Assembly (NCBI RefSeq): GCF_000513195.1
Contig: NZ_CBVI010000073.1
Span: 1 to 64,000 of the forward strand
Direction of reading: 5' to 3'
Length of the DNA: 64,000 nucleotides
Source of the DNA: Bacteroides timonensis
GTDB lineage: Bacteria > Bacteroidota > Bacteroidia > Bacteroidales > Bacteroidaceae
In this document: positions 1 through 7,544 of the stretch, one piece after another
Numbering within the stretch: the first letter of the stretch is position 1
How the letters are laid out: each line of letters starts with the position of its first letter
Translations under genes and position numbers: made by a program
The notes under the pieces: generated by a model
Seen by the model: the letters and a program-made list of their open reading frames with translations, nothing else
Told to the model about the DNA's origin: nothing
Databases searched by the model: none

Positions 1-356
1 CTCATGGAGTAGCTGATGCCCAGCTTCAGCTTGTCGCGGTTGGGGGCGGAGACGAGTTCCTGCTCCAGCAGCACGCCCTGCACGGTGGGGCGGAAGTAGC
101 CCAGCGCGGTGCTCAGGCTGCAGCCCGAGGAGAGGAACCACACGGCGCGGCGCATCAGCAGGTTTCCTATTCTGGTTATCTCGTCCACGTCTTCCTGGCG
201 GGTGCTCATGGCGGCCACTTCGCGCGCCAGATCCTCCATTTTGAGGCATTTCTGCAGTTTGGGCGTCAGGTAGTAATCATTCTTCACGTCTGTTGTCATC
301 GTCAGCTCCAGCGCTTTCAGGGCGAGCTTCGCTTTTTGGGTTGGTTCTTTAGCCAT
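1..356 (-). CDS. HU-like DNA-binding protein (3' end outside window)
   Basis: The reading frame starts at the ATG at 356 and stays open leftward to the window edge, giving 118 visible residues beginning MAKEPTQKAK. The residues DYYLTPKLQKCLKMEDLA followed by a helical stretch and LSTALGYFRPTVQG resemble the HU/IHF-like DNA-binding domain proteins common in Bacteroidales, in which a short N-terminal extension precedes an HU fold. Such proteins are thought to bind DNA, but their targets are mostly unknown. The gene is the last visible member of the leftward fimbrial gene group; a small membrane peptide lies 62 bases upstream. It is richer in G and C than the gene at 580-2076. The family call rests on motif memory only, and the C-terminal half cannot be seen. 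Confidence 0.6.
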   Translation of the reverse strand, partial: MAKEPTQKAKLALKALELTMTTDVKNDYYLTPKLQKCLKMEDLAREVAAMSTRQEDVDEITRIGNLLMRRAVWFLSSGCSLSTALGYFRPTVQGVLLEQELVSAPNRDKLKLGISYSM

Positions 357-418
357 TGTTCTGTTTTTTCGTTAAACAATTAATATTTTTATTTTTGGAG
401 AATAAACACTTATCCCTC

Positions 419-523
419 TTATAGGGAACTTGCCGTTACCAATAGCAAGATGATGCCGCCAATGGCTATCGTTAAAAATACCACGGCATAGAGGATCCCA
501 CGAGTTCTATCATCAATTATCAT
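419..523 (-). CDS. Small predicted membrane peptide (34 aa)
   Basis: An ATG at 523 opens a 34-residue frame: an N-terminal charged stretch (MIIDDRTRG) followed by about 22 hydrophobic residues (ILYAVVFLTIAIGGIILLLV) and a TAA stop. That is the layout of a single-span membrane peptide with a short N-terminal tail. The A-rich stretch AAAAAAAGAAAGAAT before the ATG fits Bacteroides start regions, which often lack a strong Shine-Dalgarno sequence. It sits between a fimbrillin gene and an HU-like gene on the same strand. Small membrane peptides beside HU-like genes are known in Bacteroides, but this sequence does not clearly match one I recognise. Function unknown; translation is an inference. Confidence 0.5.
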   Translation of the reverse strand: MIIDDRTRGILYAVVFLTIAIGGIILLLVTASSL

Positions 524-579
524 ATTCTTTCTTTTTTTAGATTGTTAACTAGGTAATGATATCGGTTGCTTGGGGTGGG

Positions 580-2076
580 CTAGAAGGCGAGCATGAAGAC
601 TGTCATGGTCGCGCTATCATCCATTATGCCGACTGTAAGATATTGATCACCATATATCGGATCGGATATATCTCTTCTATAATACATATAACCAATATCG
701 TCGATTCTATCGCATGTTCGATAATCGTTTCCATCAAATGGTATTGCGGACATTTCTATTACTCCGGGAATAAACCACTTAGTGGCACCAGCTATCCTAG
801 GCATCTTTGATAAAGAATTTGTCCATATGGGGGAAGGATTGTCTGGTTTACTGTAATATCCCGCCTGCATGTAATCATATCCATGTAACTCTTTAACTGG
901 GTCTTCTGTTATAGGAACACCATAATTTGGATAATTATCAAACAAAGCACCCTTTACTTTTGTGTCTGAAACTACATATCCTGTTACCGTATAGCTTACA
1001 CCGTATTCGTAATACTTTTCTGGGCCTTTTATATTACATTGCTTTTGCTTTATTTGATTATTCTCATCCCTATACTTAAAAGTAAAATCAAAATCTGTGC
1101 CTATTTTCACCACTGTCCCCACTCTTGTAGAGCTTTTCGGCTTACAGGTCCACTCCTTGGGATAAGGAAATCCCCGCTTATTATTAGAATCAAGGCTATA
1201 AAAGATGTCTCCTACCTTAAAAAGATTCGAATTTTTATGAATAATAGTAAAATAAACTCGATTAATTTTATAGCGTTTGTTCGCCGTAAAACTACTACTT
1301 CCTTTATATCTGCATTTTAAAGAACCTCGGTCTCCGTTTGGCTCAGTTTCGGCACTCAGAGATACTGTTCCATTACTGGGCTTTACCAATAGATATTTGC
1401 TATCATAGCTAATGAGATATTCTATGTCGCCATAGGTAATGGTATTCTTTGCAATATCGGCCTCCCTCATGTCTATTTGAGCGATAACAAAGACACCATC
1501 GTATTGGTATTGATAAGTAGGCGTTGGCAAATCCAGCAGGCACAGCAGGTGTTTCATGGTAAAAGTAAGCGTTGCGGGCTCACCTGTGGCTATTATAGTG
1601 GCTGCCATCAAATCATTTTCATCCTTTTGAGTCTTTTGGTCTGTCGGCACAGTGAAGTTGTTCAGAATTTCGCTTTCGCTTTTCTTCCCATTCATGCTTG
1701 CACTGTAAGGATAGTAGGCGATATAGGTCATGTTGGGCTGTACATAGCATGCTTTAGCGGCATCAACAGGTTTCCAGTTTGTACCGTCAAATTCATACCC
1801 GTAATTATCGAACACAACTTGGCCGCTGTTGTTTTTTCCAATAATGCCTATTCGGTCTCCTGTTTTAAAGGTGGCGCTAAAGTCGGTGTCGTGGGCTGTG
1901 CGTGTGTCTTTGTCTTTGCTGTCCGATGCAAAAGGCGTCCGGCTGACAGAGATACGCAGGCCTTTGGTATCCGGCTTAGTAGTGGGAGTGTCTATATAAG
2001 CGTCGTCGGTACTGCAGGAGGTGGCTGCAATAGCGAGTGAAAGCAAAGAAAATAAATAGCATACATATCGTTTCAT
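580..2076 (-). CDS. Fimbrillin-like lipoprotein
   Basis: 498 residues. The N-terminus is a lipoprotein signal (hydrophobic SLLSLAIAATSC, acylated Cys21), so it is exported and lipidated, as are the precursors of Bacteroidales type V pilins. The region after it (TFKTGDRIGIIG near residue 70, YIAYYPYSASMNGK near 115, and a segment like LTFTMKHLLCLLDLP near 170) follows the fimbrillin family pattern. The C-terminal 120 residues (YDYMQAGYYS, WFIPGVIEMSAI, YMYYRRDISD) differ from the shorter fimbrillins next door and may form a tip-type domain. It is the fourth lipoprotein of the leftward fimbrial operon, 48 bp after the gene at 2125-3033. Most likely an accessory or tip pilin rather than the major stalk pilin; that role is inferred. 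Confidence 0.75.
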   Translation of the reverse strand: MKRYVCYLFSLLSLAIAATSCSTDDAYIDTPTTKPDTKGLRISVSRTPFASDSKDKDTRTAHDTDFSATFKTGDRIGIIGKNNSGQVVFDNYGYEFDGTNWKPVDAAKACYVQPNMTYIAYYPYSASMNGKKSESEILNNFTVPTDQKTQKDENDLMAATIIATGEPATLTFTMKHLLCLLDLPTPTYQYQYDGVFVIAQIDMREADIAKNTITYGDIEYLISYDSKYLLVKPSNGTVSLSAETEPNGDRGSLKCRYKGSSSFTANKRYKINRVYFTIIHKNSNLFKVGDIFYSLDSNNKRGFPYPKEWTCKPKSSTRVGTVVKIGTDFDFTFKYRDENNQIKQKQCNIKGPEKYYEYGVSYTVTGYVVSDTKVKGALFDNYPNYGVPITEDPVKELHGYDYMQAGYYSKPDNPSPIWTNSLSKMPRIAGATKWFIPGVIEMSAIPFDGNDYRTCDRIDDIGYMYYRRDISDPIYGDQYLTVGIMDDSATMTVFMLAF

Positions 2077-2124
2077 AATTCAATGTTTTTTTATGGAAAA
2101 GGAGTGATGTATCATTGTTCATCA

Positions 2125-3033
2125 TTAACTCAAGGTGATATCACCGCCGCTCTCCCAGCCAATAGAGCCGGATGCTGTTTTTATTGTCAGCGTGGCGAAT
2201 TCGGCGGTTACTTCTATCGTATAGCTATCTCCGGCTGCGGTGGTGAAGGAGGTTGCGGTTCCGCTTGCATCAGTCAAGTTCACCGTTCCCTTTGAAGTGC
2301 TTCCTGCAACTACGCTGGTGAGTTGCGAAATGCTGGTTCCGGGGATGAGGTAATACACCTTTTCCCCATCGTTGGTGCTATAGTTGATAGTATACGTACC
2401 GCTTTTGCCGCTGATGCCGGATGACAATACATTGTAGCTTGCTCCGGTGCTTCCTCCGGCAATGTTGCATGTCACCACCTGCTTGTTTGCCGATCCCGGT
2501 TTCACGATGAGCCTCGCCATCAGCCGGTTGAAGGGCATGCTTACGGAAGATGCGCTCTTATTCCCTGTGGCATTGTTGCTTAGCAGGATGTCTTTGCCAT
2601 TCCCCTCTCCGGCAGCAAGGGCAACCGTGCCATTGCTTAGGGCGATGTTTGTTCCATCTGCCTTCATCACTCCTATAAAACGGAGCGTCCGGTTGCCTAC
2701 CGGCCAGTAATAGGTGCTGGTGGTGGAGATGCTTCGTGAATTACCGGAGCCGCTTGCCAGGTTGGCTGCTCCTGCATTGATGTAGGGAGTGGCAGGCCAG
2801 GTAGCGCTTCCATCGGGCACGGCATAAAGTTTGAATGGGAGTTGGCTGTTATCTGTCCGGGTCACAGCTGCATTGGCAGTTGTTTCTATAGGCGCATTTC
2901 CACTCAACTCTATTGGTGCGTTAGGATCCGGCACAAGGGACCCGTCTTGCTCTGGCGGTAAGTCTGCCTGGCAGGCAGCCGTCAGAGCGAGGACGGCTGC
3001 TGCTTGCAGTAAGTGAGTGATGGTTCGTTTCAT
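2125..3033 (-). CDS. Fimbrillin-like lipoprotein
   Basis: 302 residues with a lipoprotein signal (LALTAAC, Cys21). The mature part is rich in Ser, Thr, Ala and Gly and contains the fimbrillin hallmarks YYWPVGNRTLRFIGVMK (near residue 110) and MPFNRLMARLIVKP (near 165), where the second strand of the N-terminal pilin domain usually carries a conserved hydrophobic R/K-L-V segment. The C-terminus (FATLTIKTASGSIGWESGGDITL) ends in the W-x-x-G type strand seen in its neighbours, possibly the donor strand used in pilus assembly. It lies 37 bp downstream of the frameshifted fimbrillin and is followed by another fimbrillin, all on the minus strand. Probable structural or accessory pilin of a type V pilus. 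Confidence 0.75.
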   Translation of the reverse strand: MKRTITHLLQAAAVLALTAACQADLPPEQDGSLVPDPNAPIELSGNAPIETTANAAVTRTDNSQLPFKLYAVPDGSATWPATPYINAGAANLASGSGNSRSISTTSTYYWPVGNRTLRFIGVMKADGTNIALSNGTVALAAGEGNGKDILLSNNATGNKSASSVSMPFNRLMARLIVKPGSANKQVVTCNIAGGSTGASYNVLSSGISGKSGTYTINYSTNDGEKVYYLIPGTSISQLTSVVAGSTSKGTVNLTDASGTATSFTTAAGDSYTIEVTAEFATLTIKTASGSIGWESGGDITLS

Positions 3034-3070
3034 AACTGGTTAGGGGTATTAGGGATGTGTGTAGAGAGGG

Positions 3071-4107
3071 TTACTGGATTGTGGCGTTGTAAGTGCCTTT
3101 ATCGGTCCAGGCAGTCACTGATCCGGTTAAACCGGCAATGCTTACCCCTTCTACGGTAATAACGAGCGTAGTCTTCTGTCCGGTTTCCAGACTGGCACTA
3201 TTTACATCGCTTAATGTTACTGCTGGCAATTTGGTTTCTTGCCCGGCGGCACCATCTTTTACGTACACGGTGGCCACTGTACTGGCCTGTGTGCCGGGGA
3301 ATAGCAGGATAGGAGTTTCGCCATTTACTGTAGTGGCAGCAGTGGTGCTTAGTTGCCATCCGTTGCCACCGTTATTGTAAGTGTAGGTGATGCCTGATTC
3401 ATCGGCATTGCCGCTCCATCCGCTTGTGGTCAGGTCGTAAGTCTTAGCTATATGCGTAGCTTTTACTTCTACTTTGGTAATATAGGCATCGGCATTGCTG
3501 TGCAGCCCTTTTACTTGTACTGCCAACTGGCTAAGTATATGGGTGAAGTGGAAATTGATGCTTGTAGGCGTTTGCGCGCTTTCTTCCTTGTGCCCCTTGA
3601 TATCCTTACCGGAGTCTGCTGCATCTTTGGTGGACACAATCACGTCGGCCATTGCCGTGTGTCCGGCTGCGGCGTCGGATAAGGAAATATCCAATTGCTT
3701 TTTATCAGTAGCATTCTTCTTTACGGTAACAGTGTTGGCCACCGGGCTGTATGCCATGAATTGCAGCTCTTCGCCGCCTACAGGCCAGTATTGCGCAGTA
3801 GTCCATGTAAAGGCGTAACTGTCCTTACCGCCGCCGGCACGTGGTCGATATACAAAGTCTGCCAGTCTTCAGCCAAATCTGTTTCTGTGTACTTTGCCAG
3901 TACGGCAATCTGCGCGCTTCCGCCTGCACCATTTGGAAAGGTAGTTACCGCTGCGCGTGTAGTCGTAGCTACTGCATTAACTCCTGCTGTCATGTAAATC
4001 ACGTTTGGGTCGCGGGTGTCAATCATCATTTTTTCATCGTTGGTGCAGGATGCCAGTGTGGCGGCAATAGCTGCAAGAATCATAATCTTCTTCATTTTTT
4101 TCTTCAT
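3071..4107 (-). pseudogene. Fimbrillin-like lipoprotein interrupted by a frameshift
   Basis: Two adjoining minus-strand frames together make one fimbrillin. The first (from 4107) gives a lipoprotein signal (ILAAIAATLASC, Cys21) and an N-terminal domain ending TLYIDHVPA. The second continues GGGKDSYAFTWTTAQYWPVG and runs to the typical end SVTAWTDKGTYNATIQ at 3071. The shift from one frame to the other falls in the GC-rich CCGCCGCCGG stretch around 3828-3838 and equals loss of one base (or gain of two). Restored, the product would be about 345 residues. It sits between two intact fimbrillins of the same operon. The change could be a true mutation, phase variation in a short repeat, or a sequencing error; sequence alone does not decide. 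Confidence 0.75.
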
Positions 4108-4138
4108 TTTTTAATATTAATACTTTATTGTCTTGACG

Positions 4139-5788
4139 TTATTGTATTGTAAAGTCTCCATTGTTTCCTTCTTCCCACTCGGACACGCTGCCGCTGATGC
4201 TGACTCCTGTTTTGTTCAGCGTTAGTTTTAGCGCATGGTGCTTGCCTGTGGCAAAGGTGAAACCGCCTGTCATTGCCCGGCAGGGGTATGTTCCTCCGTC
4301 AAGGCTGACGGTGGCAATGAGTGCGCCTTCTTCTTTCGTTGTGGGGATGAGTACGGCGCGGAAAACATGGTCTTCTTTCATGGGGCTGATGTCTTCAGGT
4401 GTTTTTGCGTCAGTCAGTTCGGAGGTGGCGATGCTGGCGGATATTTGTGTGGGGAAACTGTTCAGCAAGAGCGTGGCGCGCTTCATGTCATCGGCAGTGA
4501 AACCTTCGCCGGGCAGCAGGGTTAATGTAACCGCACTCAAAACGTGTTGGAAATTGAGCGCGGCAGGCTGTCCGGCATCAAGCGCCTGTATGTTGTGGCT
4601 CAGCAGGAGGTCGCTGGCTGTGCGTCCTTTGCTCTGGTTGGTGTCGATGCTCCATGAGAGGACGTTTTCGTCATCGGGCAGATTATCGGCAGAGGCGGGC
4701 ATCCAAGCGTAAAGGCTGGTGCTGTTACCCAGTGTGTCCCACCAGAGGGGGACATCTCCGGCACTCCAGCTATTGTCGTTATAGGTATAGCACGTGGTGG
4801 CTGTGCCGCGTTCCCCTTTTCCGCGAATCCCCATGAGGGTGCCTTCGGCAATGTTTGTGGAAGCATCGGGCGAGGTAGTCACCACTACTACGGATGAGGT
4901 GAGAGAGGTGTTTTCTCCATCATTCCACGGTTCTACGCTTGCCGACACAGTGACTGGTACGGGGCGGAGAGTCAGCCGGAAGGTATTTTTTGTTCCGGCT
5001 TTCAGCTGTTGCGAAGCGCTCATATAGGCGGTATAGATGTTGCCATTGGCAAGTGTCACCACATAACTAACTCCTTCGGCTGCTTCACGTGGCAAGACTA
5101 TTGCTTCGGCTGCCGTGCCTGTGGCGTTCAGAGGCACGTTGATGTCTTGTGTGGCAGATGTATTTGTAATGCTACCGTCAATCAATAGGCACTCTGCTTT
5201 CGTATTCATTCCCTTGATTGTGAGCGTGGCGCCTGCCAGTTGGTCGTTTGTGACAATGCCACTACCTGTGAGGGTGAACAGCAGCTTCACTAATCTGTGT
5301 TTGAAGCTCAGGGCGACGTTGGGTTGGCTGCGGTCGTGCCCGTTAGTGCGGGTAGTCAGCAAGTCGGTGGCAGGCTGTGCACTGACATCAACGGGCAAGG
5401 TGAACGTTTCCGACAGGCTACCTGCCCGGTAGGGGTGGTAGGCCAGAAAGTCAACTTTGCTGCCATCGGCGGGGAAGTAGGCGGTGCCGGTATCTTCGGC
5501 AGGCTTTAGTTGCCCGTTGGCGCTTGCTGCGACCACCTTGTAGCAATAGTTGAAGACCTCGTTTGCCGTTTGGGTGCTGTTGGCAAAGTTCATACAAAGG
5601 CCTATAGCATCACCTGCCTCCCATTTTCCGTTTACGATACGGGTAGCGGCCAGGTCACTTATGTCTGCCGTCAGCGTAACGGGAGTCTGTCCGTCCTGCG
5701 CTTGTTCGGGTATCTGCTCTCCACTGCATGCTGCAAACAATGCGAAATACAGTAGAAAGGCCACCATGTGTAGATAGTACTTTTTCAT
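4139..5788 (-). CDS. Two-module fimbrillin-like lipoprotein
   Basis: 549 residues with a lipoprotein signal ending FAAC (Cys21). It has two successive fimbrillin-type modules. The first runs from about residue 35 (LTADISDLAATRIVNGKWEAGD) to VSASVEPWNDG near 290. The second runs from about 300 to the C-terminus, SVSEWEEGNNGDFTI. Each shows the pattern of an aspartate-glycine turn, a Y-H-P-Y or W-M-P-A strand (FLAYHPYR; SLYAWMPAS), a segment such as LSFKHRLVKLLFTL or LNFQHVLSAVTLTL, and a final tryptophan strand. Repeated modules like these are known in fimbrillin-family adhesins. It follows the anchor-like gene by 27 bp and heads the pilin part of the operon. Likely a surface fimbrial subunit; its place in the pilus is unknown. 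Confidence 0.78.
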   Translation of the reverse strand: MKKYYLHMVAFLLYFALFAACSGEQIPEQAQDGQTPVTLTADISDLAATRIVNGKWEAGDAIGLCMNFANSTQTANEVFNYCYKVVAASANGQLKPAEDTGTAYFPADGSKVDFLAYHPYRAGSLSETFTLPVDVSAQPATDLLTTRTNGHDRSQPNVALSFKHRLVKLLFTLTGSGIVTNDQLAGATLTIKGMNTKAECLLIDGSITNTSATQDINVPLNATGTAAEAIVLPREAAEGVSYVVTLANGNIYTAYMSASQQLKAGTKNTFRLTLRPVPVTVSASVEPWNDGENTSLTSSVVVVTTSPDASTNIAEGTLMGIRGKGERGTATTCYTYNDNSWSAGDVPLWWDTLGNSTSLYAWMPASADNLPDDENVLSWSIDTNQSKGRTASDLLLSHNIQALDAGQPAALNFQHVLSAVTLTLLPGEGFTADDMKRATLLLNSFPTQISASIATSELTDAKTPEDISPMKEDHVFRAVLIPTTKEEGALIATVSLDGGTYPCRAMTGGFTFATGKHHALKLTLNKTGVSISGSVSEWEEGNNGDFTIQ

Positions 5789-5815
5789 ATCCTTGAGTTT
5801 ACTTGGTATTAATCA

Positions 5816-6730
5816 CTAATTGTTTGCATCTAGATCTGTGTCTGCTCCCAGTTCCCAGTCCTCAATGGTAGCGGACATATTGCTTTGACCCGCAAAGTTT
5901 ATAGTGGCGGAAAGAATCCGGTCTTTTTCTTCGTTTCCGTTAGCATTGAAATCAAACAGGGCAGAGGTGAGGTCTTCTTCTATTACCTCTTGTTCACCAT
6001 TGGTGTAGTGTAGGGTTATGACAAATAGCTGTCGTTCTTCGGGATGAATGCCCAACAGACGTTTCCGGCAAGAGTATTTAACGGTTCCTTCAGTGCGGGT
6101 TTCGGGTGTTTCCTCTCGCTCCAGTGCTAATGCAATGCTTCCACCGGATGTTCCGTAGAGAGTGCGTTCGCCCAGTTTCCGTGCCGATGCAATGCCGCTG
6201 AGGGTGGCTGTGATGGCTTCTATTCGCCCTTTGGCCTGTGCATCCAGTTGGAAACTGAAAGCTAAGTTGCGTGTGTAAGGATGCATTTTAAGGGCAAACG
6301 CCTTTTCTTCTTGTGCTGTGGCCTGAATTGTTTCGTAGCCGGCACAGAAGGCTTCAGGTTCGGGCAGGAAACCTTTTTCATCTGCTTTTAGGTGGAAATA
6401 GGTGCCATCGAAACTGACGTTTCTGGCATCATGCCATGCAACTATGGTGTATTTGGCTTCAAGTAGAGAGAGTTGGGCGGTGGAGTGTGCATCCAGCATG
6501 AATAGAGTGTCTGTACTTATAATTCCTTGAGTAGCGGAAGTGTGTGCCCCCCATATGTGCACCTTCACTGTAGAAGTGGTGGGAGATTCTACCTGCCAGT
6601 CCAGAGTTAATGGAATGGAGCTTGTATACAGTTCCTCGTGAGTGCTTAGTTCTTTATGTTCGCAACCGCATAGAATGAAGGTTACGAGTAGGAAATGCAA
6701 ATAGATGTTATGTGTATTCTGTGTTTTCAT
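5816..6730 (-). CDS. FimB/Mfa2- or DUF5119-like fimbrial lipoprotein
   Basis: 304 residues with a lipoprotein signal (LVTFILCGC, Cys23) followed directly by EHKELSTHEE. The C-E-H-K-E-L start and the strand IPLTLDWQVESP are typical of the FimB/Mfa2 and DUF5119 proteins that accompany fimbrillins in Bacteroidales. In Porphyromonas, Mfa2/FimB proteins anchor the pilus in the outer membrane and limit its length. It lies between the DUF3575 barrel gene (3 bp gap) and the two-module fimbrillin, all leftward, so these are almost certainly co-transcribed. Which of the two related families it belongs to would need a profile search; an anchor role is inferred from position and the lipoprotein signal. 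Confidence 0.68.
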   Translation of the reverse strand: MKTQNTHNIYLHFLLVTFILCGCEHKELSTHEELYTSSIPLTLDWQVESPTTSTVKVHIWGAHTSATQGIISTDTLFMLDAHSTAQLSLLEAKYTIVAWHDARNVSFDGTYFHLKADEKGFLPEPEAFCAGYETIQATAQEEKAFALKMHPYTRNLAFSFQLDAQAKGRIEAITATLSGIASARKLGERTLYGTSGGSIALALEREETPETRTEGTVKYSCRKRLLGIHPEERQLFVITLHYTNGEQEVIEEDLTSALFDFNANGNEEKDRILSATINFAGQSNMSATIEDWELGADTDLDANN

Positions 6731-6733
6731 ACT

Positions 6734-7327
6734 CTATCTCTTTTTAGTGGGAAAACGATAAATGAGGCTGGCTTGGAGATTAGTCAGTCCGAAGACATTC
6801 CGGGTGTGCTCTCTGTTGAATTCGTATTTTCTGAAACGTTTGTTCCAGAAATACTTGTCGTAGCGGGTGTGGATGTATCCCAATCCCAATCCGGCATCGA
6901 AGAACCAGTTGCCGCGCAGAATGAAGCGGTAGCCTACGGTGAAGCCTGCCAGCAGGGCTTCGCCCCAGCGTCCGTCTTTTGAGTTATAGAGGTCGTATTC
7001 TCCGCTCCGCACAGATAAACCGATGTAGGTGCGACGAAAACCATATTGTCGGGATTGCAGCCAGTAGCGTGCTTCTCCACCTATGCTCCATGTGCGTATA
7101 CTATTACTGCTATGGGAGTGGTTCCACATTCCGTAACTGCCATCGGCGGCTATAGAGAACTTCTTTCCTATATATACTTCTATACCTAAATCGGGGGCAA
7201 GCGTTGCCCATGAAAGCAGGTTGCTGCTGAGGGCAATGTGGGAAGCGTCTTCCTGTGCCTGTGCGTTTCTGTTATTGAGCAACAGAAATGTGAGGAAAAT
7301 GAATGTGAAGTATCGCAATGTTTTCAT
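6734..7327 (-). CDS. DUF3575 outer-membrane beta-barrel protein
   Basis: 197 residues with a cleavable signal peptide (FLLLNNRNAQA). The mature part shows alternating beta strands rich in aromatic residues: LLSWATLAPDLGIEVYIGKK, EARYWLQSRQYGFRRTYIGL, GFTVGYRFILRGNWFFDAGL, and a last strand TNLQASLIYRF ending near the C-terminus. This is the DUF3575 family, small predicted barrels that precede fimbrial genes in Bacteroides. It is the first gene of the leftward fimbrial operon, with only 3 bp to the next gene. It may help insert or anchor the pilus in the outer membrane, but that function is not established for the family. Confidence 0.82.
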   Translation of the reverse strand: MKTLRYFTFIFLTFLLLNNRNAQAQEDASHIALSSNLLSWATLAPDLGIEVYIGKKFSIAADGSYGMWNHSHSSNSIRTWSIGGEARYWLQSRQYGFRRTYIGLSVRSGEYDLYNSKDGRWGEALLAGFTVGYRFILRGNWFFDAGLGLGYIHTRYDKYFWNKRFRKYEFNREHTRNVFGLTNLQASLIYRFPTKKR

Positions 7328-7357
7328 ACTGCTTCGTAATGTTGTTTATAGATGCTG

Positions 7358-7443
7358 CAAAGTTGAAGATAATACTTAAAAAACAGGTTGTTTCTTTGGA
7401 TATAGCCATCCTGTTTTGTCACGAAGGCAGTCCTGTTTTGTCA
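7358..7443 (-). promoter_or_regulatory. Predicted promoter and paired operator of the fimbrial operon
   Basis: On the minus strand a CAACTTTG box at 7365-7358 resembles the Bacteroides -7 element (TAnnTTTG) with one mismatch, about 30 bases before the DUF3575 start codon. Upstream are two identical 13-bp copies of TGACAAAACAGGA (7443-7431 and 7421-7409), spaced 22 bp apart, or two helical turns. A related inverted half, CCTGTTTT, lies at about 7387-7380. Direct repeats two turns apart are a usual layout for response-regulator or LytTR-type activators. Which regulator binds is not known from the sequence. Confidence 0.45.
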
Positions 7444-7483
7444 TAAATCGTATCGAGATGGTGTTGTGAGTGGGGTGAAAAGT

Positions 7484-7523
7484 AAAAGCCGCCTCTTCCT
7501 CATTTTGAGGAGAGACGGCTTTT
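7484..7523 (-). terminator. Rho-independent terminator after the S9 peptidase gene
   Basis: An inverted repeat with AAAAGCCG and CGGCTTTT at its ends and an inner CCTC/GAGG stem closes a hairpin 22 bases after the peptidase stop. On the minus strand it ends in TTTTACTTTTC. It separates the peptidase from the fimbrial operon promoter. Confidence 0.75.
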
Positions 7524-7544
7524 GCCTACTGATAAGTTATTATT

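Noticed and set aside
4161..4712. Plus-strand open frames across the fimbrillin genes
   Set aside because: Antisense shadows of a GC-rich lipoprotein gene; composition and lack of motifs do not support coding.
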